A DNA stretch of 64,000 nucleotides from an uncultured Gellertiella sp. (GCF_963457605.1 NZ_OY735139.1:2882001-2946000), one strand, 5' to 3'; numbered from the stretch's first letter, positions 44,571 to 53,846 are shown. The notes: a model not told the origin generated them from the sequence alone. A program made the numbers and translations.

Positions 44571-44995
44571 CACCCGTTTCCAGCAATACGACCCAGCAGG
44601 CGGCGGCCAACAGCAATGCCGCCAATGCCAGCCAGACTGCCCAGGACAAGAAGGCAGCGTCGCTGAACTACAATAACTTCCTGCAGCTCCTTATCGCCCA
44701 GATGAAGAACCAGGATCCGACCGCACCGATGGATGCCACCCAGCAGGTGGCACAGCTTGCCACCTTCTCGCAGGTCGAGCAGTCGCTGAAGATGAACAGC
44801 AATCTCGAAAACCTCATCCAGGCGCAGGGCCTGGGTCAGGCTGGCTCGGTGATCGGCAAATCGGTGACCAGTGCCGACGGCAAGACGGCAGGGATTGTGA
44901 AGGAAGTGCAGATCAATTCGGACGGGGTGATTGCAACCACCACGGCGAATGACAAAATCACGATAGGACCGGGTATAACCATCAGGAACCCGTGA
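44561..44995 (+). CDS. flgD: Hook-cap assembly protein FlgD
   Basis: The 144-residue protein has the FlgD N-terminal domain ([70 protein letters not shown]). It has only a short C-terminal extension. The large FlgD Ig/TUDOR domains of enterobacterial FlgD are absent, a known short form in alphaproteobacteria. It forms the scaffold for hook polymerisation. Confidence 0.93.
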   Translation: MAVAPVSSNTTQQAAANSNAANASQTAQDKKAASLNYNNFLQLLIAQMKNQDPTAPMDATQQVAQLATFSQVEQSLKMNSNLENLIQAQGLGQAGSVIGKSVTSADGKTAGIVKEVQINSDGVIATTTANDKITIGPGITIRNP

Positions 44996-45047
44996 TTCGC
45001 TGCAGCCCGGGATCATTCCCGCAGCTGAACCAAAAAGGCATGATGCC

Positions 45048-45314
45048 ATGAATGAAGCCGATGCTCTCGATATCGTGCAGGCTGCGGTCTGGACGGTTCT
45101 GGTTGCCGCGGGTCCCGCAGTGGGGGCGGCGATGGCCGTCGGCCTGATCATCGCGCTGATCCAGGCACTCACCCAGGTGCAGGAAATCACCCTGACCTTC
45201 GTGCCGAAGATCCTGGCGGTGATGATCACCGTCGGCGTCACCGCACCCTTTATCGGCGGGCAGATCTCGCTGTTTACCAACATGGTCTTTTCCCGCGTCC
45301 AGTCCGGATTCTGA
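45048..45314 (+). CDS. fliQ: Flagellar export gate protein FliQ
   Basis: The 88-residue, two-helix protein (MNEADALDIVQAAVWTVLVAAGPAVGAAMAVGLIIALIQALTQVQEITLTFVPKILAVMITVGVTAPFIGGQI) is a full-length FliQ, part of the FliPQR export channel. It is separated from flhA by 213 bp that hold a candidate Rem box, so flhA may start a new transcript. Confidence 0.96.
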   Translation: MNEADALDIVQAAVWTVLVAAGPAVGAAMAVGLIIALIQALTQVQEITLTFVPKILAVMITVGVTAPFIGGQISLFTNMVFSRVQSGF

Positions 45315-45434
45315 GGTTTTTCGCTCCGATCCCTGATCGACGGTCCCGGTCATCCACACCATCATCGGGTGACGATTGTCCATGATTCAGGGACACTATT
45401 TCACTGGAATGGCGACAGGCTCCCTTCTACCATC

Positions 45435-45449
45435 CTCGCGCAAGCTTCG
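45435..45449 (+). promoter_or_regulatory. Candidate Rem box before flhA
   Basis: CTCGCGCAAGCTTCG, about 79-93 bp upstream of flhA, shares its 13-base core exactly with the flgE1 site and CGCGCAAGCTTCGG exactly with the fliF site. Confidence 0.45.
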
Positions 45450-45527
45450 GCCTTTATCGATCAGGCAACGGGGTGCGTCCTGAATTCTGCGGGCGTATTC
45501 CCCCTCTCATGAAGAGATGGACCGGAT

Positions 45528-47612
45528 ATGGCACAACCTCCTGCAATCCCCCTGCTGAAAAGCCCGAACAGCCGTGATATCGGCTTTGCGCTCGGCATCG
45601 TCAGCATCCTGTGCATCCTGTTCCTGCCGATCCCGCCCTTTCTCATCGACATGGGGCTCGCCTTTTCCATCGCACTTTCGGTGCTGATCCTGATGGTGTC
45701 GCTGTGGATCCAGCGGCCGCTCGATTTCTCCTCCTTCCCGACCATCCTGCTGATTGCGACGATGATCCGTCTGGCGCTCAACATCGCCACGACGCGCGTG
45801 ATCCTCTCGCATGGCAATGAAGGACATGGGGCGGCGGGCAATGTGATTGCCGGCTTCTCCAATCTGGTGATGTCGGGCGACTTCGTCATCGGTCTGATCG
45901 TCTTCCTGATCCTCGTGACGGTAAACTTCATCGTCATCACCAAGGGTGCAACGCGTATCGCGGAAGTCGGCGCGCGCTTCACCCTCGACGCCATCCCCGG
46001 CAAGCAGATGTCGATCGACGCCGACCTGTCGGCCGGCATCATCGATGAGAAGGAAGCCCAGCGCCGCCGCCGCGAACTCGAGGAGGAAAGCTCCTTCTTC
46101 GGGGCGATGGATGGTGCGTCGAAATTCGTCCGCGGCGACGCGGTGGCCGGCCTGATGATTACCGGGATCAACGTCTTCGGCGGCATCATCATCGGCTATT
46201 TCCGCCATGGCATGCAGATCGGCGAGGCGGCTGACGTCTTCGTCAAGCTGTCGGTCGGTGACGGTATCGTCTCGCAGGTGCCGGCCCTGATCGTGTCGCT
46301 GGCCGCAGGCCTGCTGGTGTCGCGCACCGGGGCCACCGGCTCGACCGACCAGGCGGTCATCAACCAGTTGAGCGGCTATCCCCGGGCGCTGTCTGTCTCG
46401 GCGGCGCTGATGTGCCTGCTGGCCATCATCCCCGGCCTGCCGACCATTCCCTTCATCACGCTGGGCGGCATTCTGGGCTTTGGCAGCTGGTATATCCCCC
46501 GCCAGGTCGCGGCGGAAAACAAGGAGCGCCGCGAGCAGGAGGAAAAGAAGGTCATCCAGAGCAAGGAGCAGGAGAAGGATTCCGTCAAATCCGTGCTCAA
46601 GACCTCGGAAATCGAGCTGGCGCTCGGCAAGCAGGTCTCGACGAGATTGCTCGGGGCCCATCAGGAACTTGCCTTCCGCGTCGGCAAGATGCGCAAGAAA
46701 TTCGCCAGCCAGTACGGTTTCGTGGTGCCGGAAATCAAGGTCACCGACGATATCGCCATTCCGGAAAAATCCTACCAGATCCGCATTCATGGCACGACCA
46801 TCGCGTCGAACATGCTCCGGGTCGGCGAAGTCCTGGTCGTCACCGGCTCCGGGCGCAAGCCGAGCGTGCCGGGGGATGAAATCCGCGAACCCGCCTTCGG
46901 CATGCCCGCCGTCTCGGTGCTCGAGGCCTTTGCCGAGGACCTGAAGCGCGAGGGTTTCCATCCGATCGACAATGTCTCCGTCGTGCTGACCCATGTCAGC
47001 GAAGTCATCCGCAACAACCTGCCGCAGCTCCTGTCCTACAAGGACGTCAAGATCCTGATCGACCGGCTCGACCCGGAATACAAGAAGCTCGCCGACGAAA
47101 TCTGCTCGTCGCACATGTCCTATTCCGGCCTGCAGGCGGTGCTGAAACTGCTGCTGGCCGAGCGCGTCTCGATCCGCAACCTGCATCTCATTCTCGAAGC
47201 GGTCGCCGAACTCGCCCCGCATGTGCGCAAGACCGAACAGATCGTCGAGCATGTCCGGGTGCGCATGGCCCAGCAGCTCTGCGGCGACCTTGCCGACAAT
47301 GGCGTGCTGCGCGTGCTGCGGCTCGGCAGCAAGTGGGACCTCGTCTTCCACCAGGCGCTGAAGCGCGATCCGAAGGGCGAAGTGGTGGAGTTCGACATCG
47401 ATCCGCGCAGCCTTGAGGAATTTTCCGAACAGGCAACCAAGGTTATCCGTGAATTCATGGATCGCGGACTGCCCTTCGTACTTGTCACGTCGCCGGAAAC
47501 ACGCTCCTATGTGCGCATGATCATCGAACGGTTGTTCGCAACCCTGCCGGTCCTGTCGCATGTCGAACTGGCCAAGGGGATCGAAATCAAGATTCTGGGC
47601 TCCATTTCATGA
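45528..47612 (+). CDS. flhA: Flagellar export gate protein FlhA
   Basis: The 694-residue export-gate platform has about eight membrane helices in the first 320 residues. The FHIPEP signature region lies between residues 130 and 200 ([77 protein letters not shown]). A cytoplasmic nonamer-forming domain follows. It is complete and overlaps fliR by 4 bp. Confidence 0.97.
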   Translation: MAQPPAIPLLKSPNSRDIGFALGIVSILCILFLPIPPFLIDMGLAFSIALSVLILMVSLWIQRPLDFSSFPTILLIATMIRLALNIATTRVILSHGNEGHGAAGNVIAGFSNLVMSGDFVIGLIVFLILVTVNFIVITKGATRIAEVGARFTLDAIPGKQMSIDADLSAGIIDEKEAQRRRRELEEESSFFGAMDGASKFVRGDAVAGLMITGINVFGGIIIGYFRHGMQIGEAADVFVKLSVGDGIVSQVPALIVSLAAGLLVSRTGATGSTDQAVINQLSGYPRALSVSAALMCLLAIIPGLPTIPFITLGGILGFGSWYIPRQVAAENKERREQEEKKVIQSKEQEKDSVKSVLKTSEIELALGKQVSTRLLGAHQELAFRVGKMRKKFASQYGFVVPEIKVTDDIAIPEKSYQIRIHGTTIASNMLRVGEVLVVTGSGRKPSVPGDEIREPAFGMPAVSVLEAFAEDLKREGFHPIDNVSVVLTHVSEVIRNNLPQLLSYKDVKILIDRLDPEYKKLADEICSSHMSYSGLQAVLKLLLAERVSIRNLHLILEAVAELAPHVRKTEQIVEHVRVRMAQQLCGDLADNGVLRVLRLGSKWDLVFHQALKRDPKGEVVEFDIDPRSLEEFSEQATKVIREFMDRGLPFVLVTSPETRSYVRMIIERLFATLPVLSHVELAKGIEIKILGSIS

Positions 47613-48361
47613 TAACAGACCCGCAAGGGACCATCCTCGCCCTGTTCGTCGCCTTTTGCCGGGTGGGCGGATGCATGATGGTCCTGCCGGGTTTTTCCTC
47701 CGCCCGCGTGCCGCCGCAGGTGCGGCTGTTCGTGGCGGTCGGCCTGTCGATGGCGGTACTGCCGATGGTCTGGGACATCATCTATCCCAAGGTGTCGGGC
47801 TCCCAGACCACCTATATCTACCTGATTTTGAGTGAATCCATGATCGGCGTGATGTACGGGATGATTGCCCGCTTCTTCACCCTCGGCATGCAGTTCACCG
47901 GTTCGGTGCTCACCCAGATGATCGGCTTCAACGCGCCGCCGACACCTGACGTGCTGGAAGATGCGGCGGAAAACCAGCTGACCAATCTCCTGAGCTTCGG
48001 CGGGCTGATGGTGTTGTTTGCCATGGATTTCCATCACATGGTGTTTCGCGCCGTGCTTGATTCCTATGCGCAGATGCCGGTCGGTGGCGACATGCATGTG
48101 CAGAAACTGCTGATCACGCTGACCGACACCGTGCAGGCGACCACCTACATCATGCTGAGGCTGTCGAGCCCCTTCATCATCTACGGCCTGATGTTCAACA
48201 TCTCGGTCGGCATGATCAACAAGCTTGCCCAGCAGATGCCGGTCTATTTCATCTCGACGCCCTACCTGATCGCGGGCGGGTTGTTCATGCTCTATTTGTC
48301 GATTGCTGCCATGCTGAAACAGTTCGCCGATGCCTTTCCAACCATCTTTCTCGGGCTCTAG
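47609..48361 (+). CDS. fliR: Flagellar export gate protein FliR
   Basis: The 250-residue integral membrane protein completes the FliPQR channel. It has the family pattern [40 protein letters not shown] and [29 protein letters not shown], then helices ending [25 protein letters not shown]. Its stop codon TAG lies in the left arm of the palindrome at 48358-48434. Confidence 0.96.
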   Translation: MITDPQGTILALFVAFCRVGGCMMVLPGFSSARVPPQVRLFVAVGLSMAVLPMVWDIIYPKVSGSQTTYIYLILSESMIGVMYGMIARFFTLGMQFTGSVLTQMIGFNAPPTPDVLEDAAENQLTNLLSFGGLMVLFAMDFHHMVFRAVLDSYAQMPVGGDMHVQKLLITLTDTVQATTYIMLRLSSPFIIYGLMFNISVGMINKLAQQMPVYFISTPYLIAGGLFMLYLSIAAMLKQFADAFPTIFLGL

Positions 48362-48434
48362 TGGTTTTCATGATTCCGACATTTGCTCTCGAGGGTAAAG
48401 CGGACGGTAGCAAATGTCGGAATCAAACCACTAG
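48358..48434. repeat. Large intergenic palindrome between fliR and fliJ
   Basis: CTAGTGGTTT(tcat)GATTCCGACATTTGCT (48358-48387) is the reverse complement of AGCAAATGTCGGAATC-AAACCACTAG (48409-48434) except for a 4-base insertion. The loop of 21 bases contains CTCGAGGGTAAAGC. It looks like a small non-autonomous palindromic element of the kind scattered between rhizobial genes. It supplies the stop codon of fliR and sits in front of the fliJ ribosome site. Confidence 0.8.
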
Positions 48435-48454
48435 CCAAGCGAGGGATCAAGAAG

Positions 48455-48871
48455 ATGCCGCCGGTCAACCGATCCGATAAACTGAAGCGCCTGGTCTCCG
48501 TGCAGCGCCATCTTGAAAAGATGGCGGAGAGCGACCTTGCCGCTACCACCCGCCAGCGCCAGGAGGTCAGCCAGACCATGGATGTGGTGATGGATGCCAT
48601 CGGCTCGCTCGACAGCCTGCACCGGCTGTTTGCACAACACTATGCCGAGCGCTTCAGCCGCCTGTCGATTCAGGATGCCCAGCTGGCCGGCATGCAGAAC
48701 CTGCATGAGCGCCAGGTGCTGAAGGAGCGCACCAAGGGCGACAGGCTGGAAGAACATCGGGTGGAAGCCCGTCTCGGCGAAGACCGCGAATCCGACGACA
48801 ACGCCATTTACGACCTCATCGATCAACTGGTGGCCGCCACGCCAGCCTCCAGCAAGGTTCAAAAGCCATAG
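48455..48871 (+). CDS. fliJ: FliJ-like flagellar protein
   Basis: The 138-residue, charged, coiled-coil protein (LKRLVSVQRHLEKMAESDLAATTRQRQEVSQTMDVVMDAIGSLDSLHRLFAQHYAERFSRLSIQDAQLAGMQNLHERQVLKERTKGDRLEEHRVEARLGED) has the size and heptad pattern of FliJ, the export ATPase stalk. The start at 48455 has GAGGGA upstream. The frame is open to 48383, but that part lies inside the palindrome. Similarity to classical FliJ is only architectural. Confidence 0.65.
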   Translation: MPPVNRSDKLKRLVSVQRHLEKMAESDLAATTRQRQEVSQTMDVVMDAIGSLDSLHRLFAQHYAERFSRLSIQDAQLAGMQNLHERQVLKERTKGDRLEEHRVEARLGEDRESDDNAIYDLIDQLVAATPASSKVQKP

Positions 48872-49006
48872 TTCCTCATCAGGGCATCCTGGAGCGGTCC
48901 GGATCACCGGTCGTCGCTGGAAGGTGCAATAAAACAAGTGCTTAGGGCCAATTGCCGTGTTGGGAAACCGGGCATGGAACGTCCTGGACAATGAGAGGAC
49001 CTGGCG

Positions 49007-49576
49007 GTGTCGATAACGCCTTCAAGTGATCTGGTGATGGATGTCGTGCGTGCCGCCGACCCGGCACAGGTGCAACTGGCTCAGGAAAAGCTGAAAGCCA
49101 ACCGAGCTGCCTTTCGCGCCAACAGCGTGGCGGATGCCGGGGCAGGTTTTGGCGTGACACTGGCCCAGGCCAACAGCGCCGCCTTCGATGCCGGGCTCTC
49201 CCACGCCGGACACACGAAGATCAAGGCCTCCGAGATCCCGAAAGCCTATCGCGACTATGAAGCGGTGTTCATGCAGAACTTCGTCAAGTCGATGATGCCG
49301 CAGGACAGTGAAGACGTCTATGGCAAGGGGATTGCCGGCGACATGTGGAAGGGAATGGAGGCCGAACAGCTCGGCAAGGCCATTTCCGACGGGGGAGGGG
49401 TTGGCATCGCCGAACAGATGTTTGCCCAGCAACTCGCCCACAAGGCGGCTCATTCCAACGTTCAGGCTTCTGCCGACGACAAGGACAAGCAGGCCGCCCT
49501 CAGCGTGGTGACGGATCTCCAGCGCCGCACCTTCGGTGTGTCCTCCCCGGAAAATGACAAGTCCAGCAGAGAATGA
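49007..49576 (+). CDS. flgJ: Rod-binding protein FlgJ (short form)
   Basis: The 189-residue protein carries the rod-binding domain of FlgJ at about 75-140 (KASEIPKAYRDYEAVFMQNFVKSMMPQDSEDVYGKGIAGDMWKGMEAEQLGKAISDGGGVGIAEQMF). It lacks the C-terminal muramidase half of enterobacterial FlgJ. The lytic transglycosylase at 36538 probably supplies this activity. It overlaps or abuts the following genes, forming a flgJ-flgN-like transcription unit. Confidence 0.88.
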   Translation: MSITPSSDLVMDVVRAADPAQVQLAQEKLKANRAAFRANSVADAGAGFGVTLAQANSAAFDAGLSHAGHTKIKASEIPKAYRDYEAVFMQNFVKSMMPQDSEDVYGKGIAGDMWKGMEAEQLGKAISDGGGVGIAEQMFAQQLAHKAAHSNVQASADDKDKQAALSVVTDLQRRTFGVSSPENDKSSRE

Positions 49577-49590
49577 TTGGAAGAGAGACT

Positions 49591-49959
49591 ATGGAAATCC
49601 TATCGAACGACTACCGGATCAAATCCGTGCTGGGCCGTCTTGAACTGATCATCGACAATGAGAATGAACGCATCGGCAAGGACCCGGAATTCGATCTCAA
49701 GGTCTCCAATGCCCACAAGAGCCGCTGCCTTTACGAGCTCACCATGCTGTTTCGCGACACGGACCAGCAGGAAGTGGCGCGTGGTTTCGTCCACCAGATG
49801 CAGGGGCTGAAGCACAAGCTGGCAATGAATGCCAACCGGGTTCAGGCCCATCTCGATGCGGTGCGTGCCGTGGCCGACATTCTCAAGGGTGCCATGCAGG
49901 ACGAGGATGCCGACGGCACCTATTCGCAGGAACAATTCCTCTATAGCGAGGCCATATGA
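49591..49959 (+). CDS. flgN: FlgN-like export chaperone
   Basis: The 122-residue helical protein (MEILSNDYRIKSVLGRLELIIDNENERIGKDPEFDLKVSNAHKSRCLYELTMLFRDTDQQEVARGFVHQMQGLKHKLAMNANRVQAHLDAVRAVADIL) has the size and helix pattern of FlgN, the chaperone of FlgK and FlgL. The start at 49591 has GGAAGAGAG upstream. An ATG at 49573 would add six residues and overlap flgJ. Similarity is modest; another helical flagellar chaperone is possible. Confidence 0.65.
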   Translation: MEILSNDYRIKSVLGRLELIIDNENERIGKDPEFDLKVSNAHKSRCLYELTMLFRDTDQQEVARGFVHQMQGLKHKLAMNANRVQAHLDAVRAVADILKGAMQDEDADGTYSQEQFLYSEAI

Positions 49960-50492
49960 TCAAGGTCATCGTTGCGGGCATCTGGGTCTGTGCCATCACC
50001 CTCGGGGCGGTGTATTTTTCCGTCCAGATGGCGACCCGGCCTGCCGTGTCCGAAGCGGATGCCAAGAAGGTGGCCACTGACGTGGTAAAGGGTGAATCGA
50101 TCACCGTACCGCTGATCAGCGACGGCAAGATCCAGGGCTATTTCATTGGTCGCATCTCCTTCCTGATGGACAAGGAAAAGATGAAGGGCGTCGAGCTGCC
50201 GATGACCGAATACATGACCGATGAACTGTTCACCCTGCTGGTCGGCAATCCGATGATCAACATTGCAGACCCCGCCGCCTTCAAGCTCGACGATTTCAAG
50301 AAGATGGTGCGCGACGATCTGAACAAGCGGCTCGGCGACGCCTATATTTCCGGCGTGCTGGTCGAACAGCTCGACTATCTCTCGAAGGAGGATATCCGGG
50401 TTGGCCAGAGTGGCGGCAAGGCAAAGCCGCCAACCCAGATCGTCAAGCCCGAAACCGAAGCGACCGCCGCTGCCGCACCTGCCGGAGAATAG
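49956..50492 (+). CDS. Single-pass membrane protein, possibly FliL/MotF-related
   Basis: The 178-residue protein has one N-terminal membrane helix (VIVAGIWVCAITLGAVYFSVQM) and a periplasmic domain. The region LPMTEYMTDELFTLLVGN...FKKMVRDDLNKRLGDAYISGVLVEQLDYLSKEDIR resembles in layout the FliL periplasmic domain, which has a similar helix followed by a strand near the end. S. meliloti has a FliL paralogue called MotF that is essential for rotation. This gene is a candidate, but I cannot prove the match. It overlaps the flgN-like gene by 4 bp. Confidence 0.6.
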   Translation: MIKVIVAGIWVCAITLGAVYFSVQMATRPAVSEADAKKVATDVVKGESITVPLISDGKIQGYFIGRISFLMDKEKMKGVELPMTEYMTDELFTLLVGNPMINIADPAAFKLDDFKKMVRDDLNKRLGDAYISGVLVEQLDYLSKEDIRVGQSGGKAKPPTQIVKPETEATAAAAPAGE

Positions 50493-50523
50493 GCAGGAAC
50501 TGCAAGATCCCCTTTCCCTTCAG

Positions 50524-50553
50524 GGCTCCCGTGCCGCTCACGGGAGCCTTTTT
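50524..50553 (+). terminator. Rho-independent terminator closing the flagellar cluster
   Basis: GGCTCCCGTG-ccgct-CACGGGAGCC is a perfect 10-bp stem with a following TTTTTT. Confidence 0.93.
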
Positions 50554-50590
50554 TCGTATGGCGCGGTCTTCACCCGACGGAAAAATGGTA

Positions 50591-50796
50591 GCCAGACAAT
50601 TTTGTTTTTGTTCGTCTTTTCGGGCAAACAGGTTGGGGCGGGAAAACCGGATTTCACCCTTCCCGGACAAACCCTAGAGTCTGTCAGGTTCATATTGAAC
50701 TAGCCAGACTCTGGCTCCCCTTGTTGTCGTTTGTCTTTTCGCTCAAACAAGTTTGAGCGGGAAAACCGGATTCCACTTTTCCCTGACAAACTCTAA
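50591..50796 (+). repeat. Dispersed palindromic intergenic repeat, tandem copies 3 and 4
   Basis: Copy 3 (50591-50679) and copy 4 (50676-50796) both carry the core GTCTTTTCG...GGGAAAACCGGATT.CAC and CCCTGACAAAC or CCCGGACAAAC. In both, the core contains an extra CAAACAGGTTGGGGCG / CAAACAAGTTTGAGCG insertion absent from copies 1 and 2. Copy 4 begins with the palindrome AGAGTCTG...GTTCA-tat-TGAAC...CAGACTCT, an imperfect version of that in copy 1. Confidence 0.8.
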
Positions 50797-50942
50797 CGAA
50801 ATCCAAACCCTGCGCTTCAAATGTAACCGATGATGGTAATCGGGATTTCACCGGTCCATGATAGAGTGAAATTCAGTCAGGTCGTCCGGACAGGTGCACG
50901 CGATCAGGGATCGCGACCGGATGGGAAAGAAGGACCCGGAAT

Positions 50943-51755
50943 TTGCCAGTGGCATGCAGGTTACCAGGCGCGCTGTTTGCAGCGCAGGTGGACAGGGACA
51001 AGGACATCCGTCCGGGGTTTCGCGCCCTGTTCGGACTTGACGTTTGTGATCTTCGCTGGGGGGAGGCGCTCACCCATATTGCGTCCCAGGTGCGGGCGCG
51101 CGCCGGGCAGACGGTCCTGTCCTTTCTGAATGCACATAATGTCAACCTGATGCTGGCCAATCCCGATTACCGCGCGGTGCTGACCCGGCAGCTTGTGTTT
51201 CCCGATGGATTCGGGCTCGATATTGCGTCGAAAGTGCTGCTGGGGTCGCGTTTTCCGGCCAATCTGAACGGCACGGATTTCGTGCCTGCCCTGCTGACCT
51301 TTGTCGCCGAACCCTTGCGGGTAGGACTGGTCGGGGCGCGCGGCGAGGTGCTGGACCGGGCCGTGGCCGGTTTTCGCCGGCACGCACCCTGGCACACTTT
51401 CATCGGCGTTGCGGATGGCTATTTCGACAAGGAAAATTGTGCCGGCGTGCTTGCCGATATCGGGCAGGGCCAGTTTGATATCCTGATCGTCGCGATGGGC
51501 ACGCCGCTGCAGGAAATGTGGGTCGACAGGCATATCAGGCCGGAACATGCGACGCTGGTCATCACGGCGGGCGCGCTTCTCGATTTTGCCGCAGGCTCGG
51601 TCAGCCGGGCTCCGGAACTCTGGCGCCGGGCCAAGCTTGAATGGCTGCACCGGCTGAAGCTTGAACCCGGTCGCCTGTGGCGGCGCTATGTCATCGGAAT
51701 CCCCCGGTTCTTCCTGCACATCGCCAGTGCCCGATTGTTCCGCCGTCCGGCCTGA
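50943..51755 (+). CDS. WecG/TagA/CpsF-family glycosyltransferase
   Basis: The protein of up to 270 residues transfers a sugar to a lipid-linked intermediate in polysaccharide assembly. Family motifs are present: LNAHNVNLMLANPDYRAVL, LVFPDGFGLDIASKVLLG, NLNGTDFVP, LIVAMGTPLQEMWVDRH, TAGALLDFAAGSVSRAPELWRRAKLEWLHRLKLEPGRLWRRY. The frame starts at a TTG codon (50943); a GTG at 50988 is a reasonable alternative. Neighbour: a Wzz/ExoP-like gene follows after 132 bp, suggesting an exopolysaccharide locus. A role in flagellin glycosylation is possible but has no sequence support. Confidence 0.85.
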   Translation: MPVACRLPGALFAAQVDRDKDIRPGFRALFGLDVCDLRWGEALTHIASQVRARAGQTVLSFLNAHNVNLMLANPDYRAVLTRQLVFPDGFGLDIASKVLLGSRFPANLNGTDFVPALLTFVAEPLRVGLVGARGEVLDRAVAGFRRHAPWHTFIGVADGYFDKENCAGVLADIGQGQFDILIVAMGTPLQEMWVDRHIRPEHATLVITAGALLDFAAGSVSRAPELWRRAKLEWLHRLKLEPGRLWRRYVIGIPRFFLHIASARLFRRPA

Positions 51756-51887
51756 TCCGTTTCCCGCCAGCGCCTGCCCGGCTGCGTTAATCTTTTGTTA
51801 GGCCTGTCTCTTTAGGGTCGGTTAACGATTTGACTGCCGGGCTGCGTCCCCGGTGCAGGGCTTGAACGGCATGAGGCGAGACGGGAC

Positions 51888-53594
51888 ATGAGCGGCAGGG
51901 GCGAACACCATCAGCACGTTGCCGAACCCGGTTGCCCGGTCGAGCCCGTGCAAGGCGACCGCGCAACCGCTGTGCCCGCGATGGCTCTGGTACCCGGTCG
52001 GCTGGCGCGGACGGCGCTTTTGGCCGTGACGCTGCTGGGGGCCGCCATTCCCGCGTTTTTGACCATTGGCACGCCGCCGCCTTTTCTGGCGCGGGTCGAG
52101 CTCGCTCCCGTGGCGGGCACCCAGCTGCCGCCAGATGCCCTCCGGAAAGCTGCCGGTCGCCTGCTCGCCCGCCAAAGCCTTGGCCGCGCCGTCGATCTGC
52201 TCGACCTTGACAAAGACCCGGAATTCACCGGCGGCAAGGTGACGGAACTCAAAGTCGCGCTGGAGCTGCTGTCAGGCGAGGGTGCCGAACCGACCGATGC
52301 CCGGCGCAAGGCGATCACGCATCTGCAAAACATCACGACGGTAATCATGGGCGCAGACAAGGCCCATGCGACCCTGATGGTCAGGGCTGCCGATACCGCG
52401 ACATCCCTGCGGGTTGCCGGGGCGCTGGCAACGGTGTTTGCCGCGTCGGACGAGGTGACCGGGTCCATCCCGGACCACAGGGCCGACGAGGCCATGGCAA
52501 CGGTCGGAAAGGCAGAGGCGGCACTGGCCTCTTTCCGGGATCAGGTGGGGGCCGAAAACCTTGCAAAGGCGCTCGATTTCAGGCAGCGCATCGCCTTGCT
52601 GAGCCAGCAGATGGCGGCAGAAAAGGCCGGGCGTGACGATCATGCCCGCCTGGCACTTGCCGCCGCGACGCTTGACGATGTGCTGAGTGGCCGGGTCACC
52701 GGCGGCAGCGTCGCCCCAGAACTCGAAAACCTCCGGCAGATCTATGTCAGCGCCCGGCTTGATGCCGAACAGCTCGCGGTCTCGCTCGGGCCGAAACATC
52801 CGAACCTGCTTGCCGCCCGTCACGAGGCTGAAAGCGCCCGTCTGGTGCTGGCGGGCCAGTTGCAACGGGCCAAACGCACCATTCTCGATGCCGCAGAGGT
52901 CAAGCAGAAGCGGATGTCCGCACTGGAGTCGGCCCGCACAGCACTTGAGCACGATCTGGAGGGGCTCGGCATCGACATGTCGGCCCATGCCCGGCTGGTG
53001 GCGGCGGTCGAATCGGCAAAGCAATCCTATGAGGCGGCCCGCGCCACGCCGGAGAAGACCGGGCAGGCCCGGTTCGAAGCCTCGTCTGCGAGCGCGATGA
53101 CGCAGCCATTGCAGCATTCCCTGCCATTGCGCATGGCACTTGGCGGGCTGTTCGGCTTCGGCGCTTCATTGGCCTTTGCAATGGCGATGCGGCCCGTGCG
53201 TCCTCAGGACGAAGCATCGCAACCGGCACAGGTCTCGCTGGGCGCAATGCCTGAAGATGGTGAATTTGACATACTCACCGATCTGGATCTGGCCGGGCTG
53301 GACCTTTGTGATCCCGGTCCCATACATCCCGAGGCCGCACCTGCTGCTTTTGACGAAACATTCGCCGATGACGGCTTGCCCCGTTTGTCCGATATCCGGC
53401 AGTCCATCCGGCCCACGGCGTTCCATCGCCATCATGTCGCCGCCAACGGTCCGGATGCGGGTCGCGGCCATGCCTGGAACGAGGCGCTTGACGCGGGCAA
53501 TGCACCGGATACGGACCCGGATATAACCGAAATCCGCGAGGAACTGGCGCGCCTGAAAGCCCAGTTTCTGAAGCGCGCCGCCGGCCGGATTTGA
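51888..53594 (+). CDS. Wzz/ExoP-like polysaccharide chain-length protein
   Basis: The 568-residue protein has an N-terminal membrane helix (LARTALLAVTLLGAAIPAFLTIG), an extended coiled-coil periplasmic region with the PCP motif VSLGPKHPNLLAARHEAESARLVLAGQLQRAK, and a second helix (LRMALGGLFGFGASLAFAMAM). About 140 acidic C-terminal residues follow, with no tyrosine kinase motif (no Walker A). It looks like a polysaccharide co-polymerase without its BY-kinase domain. It fits exopolysaccharide length control together with the preceding transferase. The start may be further downstream. Confidence 0.75.
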   Translation: MSGRGEHHQHVAEPGCPVEPVQGDRATAVPAMALVPGRLARTALLAVTLLGAAIPAFLTIGTPPPFLARVELAPVAGTQLPPDALRKAAGRLLARQSLGRAVDLLDLDKDPEFTGGKVTELKVALELLSGEGAEPTDARRKAITHLQNITTVIMGADKAHATLMVRAADTATSLRVAGALATVFAASDEVTGSIPDHRADEAMATVGKAEAALASFRDQVGAENLAKALDFRQRIALLSQQMAAEKAGRDDHARLALAAATLDDVLSGRVTGGSVAPELENLRQIYVSARLDAEQLAVSLGPKHPNLLAARHEAESARLVLAGQLQRAKRTILDAAEVKQKRMSALESARTALEHDLEGLGIDMSAHARLVAAVESAKQSYEAARATPEKTGQARFEASSASAMTQPLQHSLPLRMALGGLFGFGASLAFAMAMRPVRPQDEASQPAQVSLGAMPEDGEFDILTDLDLAGLDLCDPGPIHPEAAPAAFDETFADDGLPRLSDIRQSIRPTAFHRHHVAANGPDAGRGHAWNEALDAGNAPDTDPDITEIREELARLKAQFLKRAAGRI

Positions 53595-53846
53595 CTTTCC
53601 CGTCTTTGCTGTCAGGTTGCGTCCGCAGGATCCTGTCGCGGCAGTCAAATTGCCGCAAACGGACAGGATTGGGCGCTTGCAGGCTATTCCGTCGGCAGGC
53701 CAGAAACTAGACTGCGCCTGTCTGTCTCCGCCATAAGATGCCGGGGAAAGACGGACATGCTCACACGTGAATGTCAGCCGTTTCCGATGCGCCTCCCGAA
53801 AGAGCCCGCGGAGATGGCAACAGGGAAATTTTGCAGGGAGACAAGC

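Larger units (their letters stand above)
50493..50942. other. Gap at the right end of the flagellar cluster
   Basis: This 450-bp gap holds a strong terminator, two tandem copies of the dispersed repeat (50591-50679 and 50676-50796) and presumably a promoter for the glycosyltransferase gene at 50943. No gene is seen; ORFs here overlap repeats. Confidence 0.7.

Noticed and set aside
45507..47561. A 684-codon minus-strand ORF
   Set aside because: It lies entirely opposite flhA and consists of Arg/Asp/His-rich low-complexity translation typical of the antisense frame of a high-GC gene.
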